64,000 nt of DNA from Gilliamella sp. Pas-s25 (GTDB lineage Bacteria > Pseudomonadota > Gammaproteobacteria > Enterobacterales > Orbaceae). The DNA lies in the NCBI RefSeq assembly GCF_009795885.1, contig NZ_WTEV01000001.1, forward strand, positions 62,001-126,000, read 5' to 3'. The position numbers were made by a program, and so were the translations under genes. The notes below the pieces were generated by a model, which was not told the DNA's origin, searched no databases, and saw only the letters and a program-made list of their open reading frames with translations. Shown in pieces: positions 57,701 to 64,000 of the stretch. The first letter of the stretch is position 1. Each line of letters starts with the position of its first letter.

Positions 57701-58203
57701 TATCGCAAGTATTAATGGGGCAACATATTAATGAATTACAATTTTATCTTCCTATACGTAAAACAGTAACTAGCCAGCAATTAGATAGCTTATGTAAAAA
57801 ATATGATAGCTTATCAAGAATATGTCCTGAGTTGGATTTTGATTCGGTACAAGGCATGCTAAGGGGATTTATTGACTTAGTCTTTAAATTTGAAGGTAAA
57901 TATTATGTGGTCGATTATAAATCTAATTGGTTAGGGGAATGCGCTGATTCTTATAATCAAGAAGCATTAGAAAAAGTGATGTGTGAACATCGCTACGACC
58001 TACAATATCAACTTTACTGTTTAGCCTTGCATCGCTTTTTAAAAGGTCGCTTAGCAAATTACCAATATCAAACCCATTTTGGGGGTGTTTACTATCTGTT
58101 TTTGCGTGGTATGCCAGAACATGGCATCTTTTACCATCTACCTGAGCAGGCGTTTATCGAAGAGCTTGATAAGCTATTTGAGGGTGATGTGTTAACTAAT
58201 TAA
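54730..58203 (+). CDS. recB: Exodeoxyribonuclease V beta subunit RecB
   Basis: Helicase-nuclease subunit of RecBCD, which processes double-strand breaks and loads RecA at Chi. The 1157 residues compare with 1180 in E. coli. Helicase motifs: Walker A EASAGTGKT (residues 24-32), VVTFTKAATQELRSRI, motif II ALIDEFQDTDPTQY, GDPKQAIYSFRGAD, and IHKSKGLEFPIVWLPF with LLYVAMTRS. The C-terminal nuclease domain has GFIDLVFKFEGKYYVVDYKSNWLG with catalytic Asp and Lys. The start overlaps sixA and has an AGGAAAG site. recC and recD are not in this window, so the usual recC-ptrA-recB-recD cluster is broken up here. A 13-bp-stem terminator follows. Confidence 0.97.
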   Translation: MVSSSGVKKLNLFDLPLTGRTLIEASAGTGKTYSLAFIYLRLLLGIGQNSYPRPLEVNEILVVTFTKAATQELRSRIRKNIQELRIGLLQGQHQDPIYQQLIELIDDQKLAIQRLTDAQQSMDDAAIYTIHSFCQRILTSHAFESGVLFEQKLISDESQLKLRVTQEFWRHYFTPLDKQLAYLVLATWQDPTALLKDINPYLSLELNNTNKVNPDIGTTIKAFYQQNFERIESVKQSWLALSDELVNIITQSGVSKQSYSSRHLPNWVIKVSAWANSATHTFELPDELKKFKQSVLIEKTKEGKSAPCHFVFEQIDDLYSQPLDLRSQILMDIVSVIQQGLYSEKSKNGEMSFDDLIGQLNRALQAKTGERLAQSIASKYCVALIDEFQDTDPTQYQIFNRIYDNQRLDRGLLFIGDPKQAIYSFRGADIFTYLKAKQSTGENYFTMDVNHRSSAAMVKAVNQLFANCNNPFIFEDIPFLPMEAAKRNQQKFLQVNNQEFAALTAYLLPDDIANNTDYQEHIASCCANQIVTLLSNSTMLIDNEQQQRPVTTADIAILVRTGREAEIIQQKLANCGVKSVYLSNHSSVFSSIEAKDVLSLLQAVLMPENETMLKLALMTSLLGQTMTELEQITDDQDKWESLVEEFKQYQAIWQYYGVLVMLRRMMKKRHLAENILARQDGERILTNLMHLGELLQEASNELDSPHALIRWLTKQIVSPDPNLENHQQRLESDENLVKIITIHKSKGLEFPIVWLPFISMCRASDSQFYHDKDNDYQLTYAWLLTDEIKQQIENERLAEDLRLLYVAMTRSVYHCSIGLASLKKNQSAINHLLKSELRSIASIANLVDVQLPIDSQQYIPQILPNQSLSANAFSRNLSSDWRVTSYTELQKHNHTVSTYNPDIINDWDELQLESASAPSTDIQYDIHHFPKGAYVGTLMHSIMEEITPDNLDELCNQMVKKLNLEPAWSGVATNWMQQVLTTQLHEPNLILSQVLMGQHINELQFYLPIRKTVTSQQLDSLCKKYDSLSRICPELDFDSVQGMLRGFIDLVFKFEGKYYVVDYKSNWLGECADSYNQEALEKVMCEHRYDLQYQLYCLALHRFLKGRLANYQYQTHFGGVYYLFLRGMPEHGIFYHLPEQAFIEELDKLFEGDVLTN

Positions 58204-58238
58204 AAATAAGGCACTAATTATTTGTGCCTTATTTTTTT
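58202..58238. terminator. Bidirectional terminator between recB and lacZ
   Basis: AAAAATAAGGCAC (58202-58214) pairs perfectly with GTGCCTTATTTTT (58224-58236), with flanking A and T runs, between convergent genes. Confidence 0.85.
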
Positions 58239-58256
58239 AGAATTAAGTATTTTTAA

Positions 58257-61355
<3,099 letters not shown>

Positions 61356-61467
61356 CTAATTTGGTTTGTTTATATAATGCTGATAACTGATCATTACTCG
61401 TATTATCATTGCGCTTTTATAAATTATAAATTACAGGTGATTAAAAACAGTGATGAAGTTAACATTT

Positions 61468-61483
61468 ATGTAATCGTATACAT
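61468..61483. promoter_or_regulatory. GalR-like operator 1
   Basis: ATGTAATCGTATACAT, a near palindrome centred on CG. It matches the GalR/GalS operator consensus GTGTAANCGNTTACAC except at both outer bases and one inner base. A GalR-like repressor gene ends 2.2 kb away. Confidence 0.6.
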
Positions 61484-61524
61484 TTTTATATAATATATGT
61501 TTTATTGTTTTGCAATTTTTTTAA

Positions 61525-61540
61525 GAATGACCGATTACAC
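61525..61540. promoter_or_regulatory. GalR-like operator 2
   Basis: GAATGACCGATTACAC: the right half CGATTACAC is identical to the GalR/GalS consensus half-site and the left half is degenerate (three mismatches over the whole site). Its centre is 57 bp from operator 1. Confidence 0.5.
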
Positions 61541-61574
61541 TTGTTTGTGTTGTTATATAAAGTGATAATTTTTA

Positions 61575-61592
61575 ATGTGATATCAATCACAA
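61575..61592. promoter_or_regulatory. CRP (cAMP receptor protein) site
   Basis: TGTGATATCAATCACA contains both consensus half-sites (TGTGA and TCACA) with 6-bp spacing, without mismatch. Its centre lies about 61 bp upstream of the start predicted from the promoter at 61609-61636, the class I activation position. Confidence 0.85.
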
Positions 61593-61608
61593 TATTAGTA
61601 TTTAGTTT

Positions 61609-61636
61609 TTGAATAGTCGTTTTTATTGGTTATATT
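61609..61636 (+). promoter_or_regulatory. Porin promoter
   Basis: TTGAAT (61609-61614), 16-bp spacer, TATATT (61631-61636); transcription would start at about 61644, just ahead of the antiterminator element. Confidence 0.65.
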
Positions 61637-61659
61637 GAAACCACCTATTAAAAGGTATT

Positions 61660-61690
61660 GGATTGTTACCGACTTATAGCGGGCAAAACC
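61660..61690 (+). promoter_or_regulatory. BglG/SacY/LicT-type ribonucleic antiterminator (RAT)
   Basis: 31 nt beginning GGATTGTTAC and ending GGGCAAAACC. These are the two conserved halves of the RAT bound by BglG-family antiterminators (bgl RAT: same two ends, 29 nt). The 3' end overlaps the 5' arm of the terminator at 61687, so folding of the RAT and of the terminator are mutually exclusive. No BglG-family gene is in the window; one is expected elsewhere. Confidence 0.9.
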
Positions 61691-61727
61691 TAAAGAATAG
61701 TTATAACTATTCTTTAGGTTTTTTTTT
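61687..61727 (+). terminator. Regulated intrinsic terminator in porin leader
   Basis: A perfect 34-bp palindrome (17-nt arms, AACCTAAAGAATAGTTA and its complement, 61687-61720) runs into nine T (61719-61727). It lies between promoter and porin start and would abort transcription unless the overlapping RAT is stabilised. Confidence 0.9.
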
Positions 61728-61769
61728 GTCTCAAATTTAAAAAATATTTATCTATTTTTTAAATAATGA

Positions 61770-63497
<1,728 letters not shown>

Positions 63498-63535
63498 TGA
63501 CAATTTCACATAATAGGAGATAATATTAAACTCAT

Positions 63536-63580
63536 CATCTGAACTATTATTAAGTCAAAGTTACTTATATAGTTCAGATG
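63536..63580. terminator. Hairpin between porin and GalR-like gene
   Basis: CATCTGAACTAT (63536-63547) pairs perfectly with ATAGTTCAGATG (63569-63580) across a 21-nt loop, between convergent genes; no U tract, so a weak or processing-type terminator. Confidence 0.45.
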
Positions 63581-63639
63581 AAAAGTGAATAGCTTGCTGA
63601 TGTTTATATACTGGATGTGTAAATTTCATTAAATATTAA

Positions 63640-64000
63640 CTATTTTATACAATTTACTGAATAACGTTTGGTAAGTGTTGGTATAAAAATATTAATTAAA
63701 TTTGATGGTGGCGCTTCACCTTTAGCCAGCTTTAATGCTAATTCAGCGGCTTGTTCTGCCATTGTTTGTAATGGGTAACGAATAGTGGTTAATTTAGGAT
63801 GTAAATAACGTGATAAAACAAGATCATCAAATCCAATAATCGAAATATTATTTGGAATCTTAATATCATTCTCATAAAGTACCGACATTGCACCAGCTGC
63901 CATTGAGTCGTTGTAACAAGCGATTGCGGTGATATGACAGTTTCTTTCAAGCAACGACATCATTGCTTGTTCTCCACCTATTTCATTGGGTAAGCCGATA
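63640..64000 (-). CDS. GalR/LacI family repressor, C-terminal part (5' end outside window)
   Basis: The frame stays open to base 64000, so only about the last 120 residues are visible; the ATG at 63963 is internal. The segment belongs to the periplasmic-binding-type effector domain of the LacI family: ITAIACYNDSMAAGAMSVL, the conserved SIIGFDDLVLSRYLHPKLTT, VRYP-like IRYPLQTMAEQAAELAL, and the tail FIPTLTKRYSV. These read nearest to GalR and GalS of enterics. It is a good candidate for the protein binding the GalR-like operators near 61.5 kb. The DNA-binding domain cannot be examined. Confidence 0.87.
   Translation of the reverse strand, partial: IGLPNEIGGEQAMMSLLERNCHITAIACYNDSMAAGAMSVLYENDIKIPNNISIIGFDDLVLSRYLHPKLTTIRYPLQTMAEQAAELALKLAKGEAPPSNLINIFIPTLTKRYSVNCIK

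Overview
The window looks like the chromosome of a low-GC gammaproteobacterium. Nearly every housekeeping protein reads as a close relative of its Escherichia coli counterpart, and many local gene orders are the enterobacterial ones (dcd-asmA, pheA near raiA, mreBCD-rng-tldD, proQ-prc, prmB-aroC-yfcA, rpsO-pnp-nlpI-deaD). The DNA is much more AT-rich, intergenic regions are very AT-rich, and several genes usual in enterics are missing from these blocks. This fits the Orbales (Gilliamella/Frischella/Orbus, insect gut symbionts). That placement is an inference from recalled protein similarity, not a measured phylogeny.

Layout. 1-5.0 kb: end of hslU, then asmA, dcd and mltA on the minus strand. 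5.1-11.1 kb: cycA, a stand-alone terC, dacB and an ABC exporter. 11.3-14.1 kb: a phage-type repressor relative, a long T-rich, C-poor intergenic stretch, a candidate small RNA, a lone tatA, and ubiI. 14-20 kb: an MFS transporter, mutY-pheA, a secreted adhesin-like gene inserted between pheA and raiA, and raiA. 20-26.4 kb: trmJ, cysS, two tandem GlsB/YeaQ-type genes separated by a decayed insertion-sequence relic, lysC under a lysine riboswitch, and argR. 26.5-31.6 kb: mog, yadGH, eda and accBC. 32-38.7 kb: mreBCD, rng, tldD, a DedA protein and rnpB (RNase P RNA). 38.9-43.3 kb: a small lipoprotein, a divergent Ner-like/Mu-repressor-like pair, proQ, prc, a 29-residue YnhF-like protein and tRNA-Ser(GGA). 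43.4-53.2 kb: prmB-aroC-yfcA, a LysR regulator, then rpsO-pnp-nlpI-deaD. 53.3-58.2 kb: a second copy of the IS relic, yfcZ, sixA and recB. 58.2-64 kb: a sugar-utilisation island with lacZ, a LamB/BglH-type porin and the C-terminal half of a GalR-like repressor.

The most informative signals are regulatory. (1) The lacZ-porin intergenic region stacks two GalR-like operators, a perfect CRP site, a promoter and a BglG-type RNA antiterminator overlapping a 17-bp-stem terminator in front of the porin. (2) Two divergent chromosomal genes keep the topology of the phage Mu c/ner switch. (3) A promoter and a strong terminator bracket about 80 bp of non-coding DNA upstream of tatA, a good small-RNA candidate. 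(4) A short intergenic repeat occurs three times, and in two copies its palindrome shows a compensatory base change. (5) A roughly 430-bp relic containing a transposase C-terminus occurs twice, about 30 kb apart.

Most genes carry out core functions: envelope growth (MreBCD, MltA, DacB, NlpI, Prc, AsmA), RNA processing (RNase G, PNPase, DeaD, RNase P, ProQ), DNA repair (MutY, RecB), amino-acid metabolism (LysC, PheA, AroC, ArgR) and fatty-acid precursor supply (AccBC). The accessory content is small and consists mainly of the adhesin-like gene, the phage-derived regulators, the IS relics and the sugar island at the right end.
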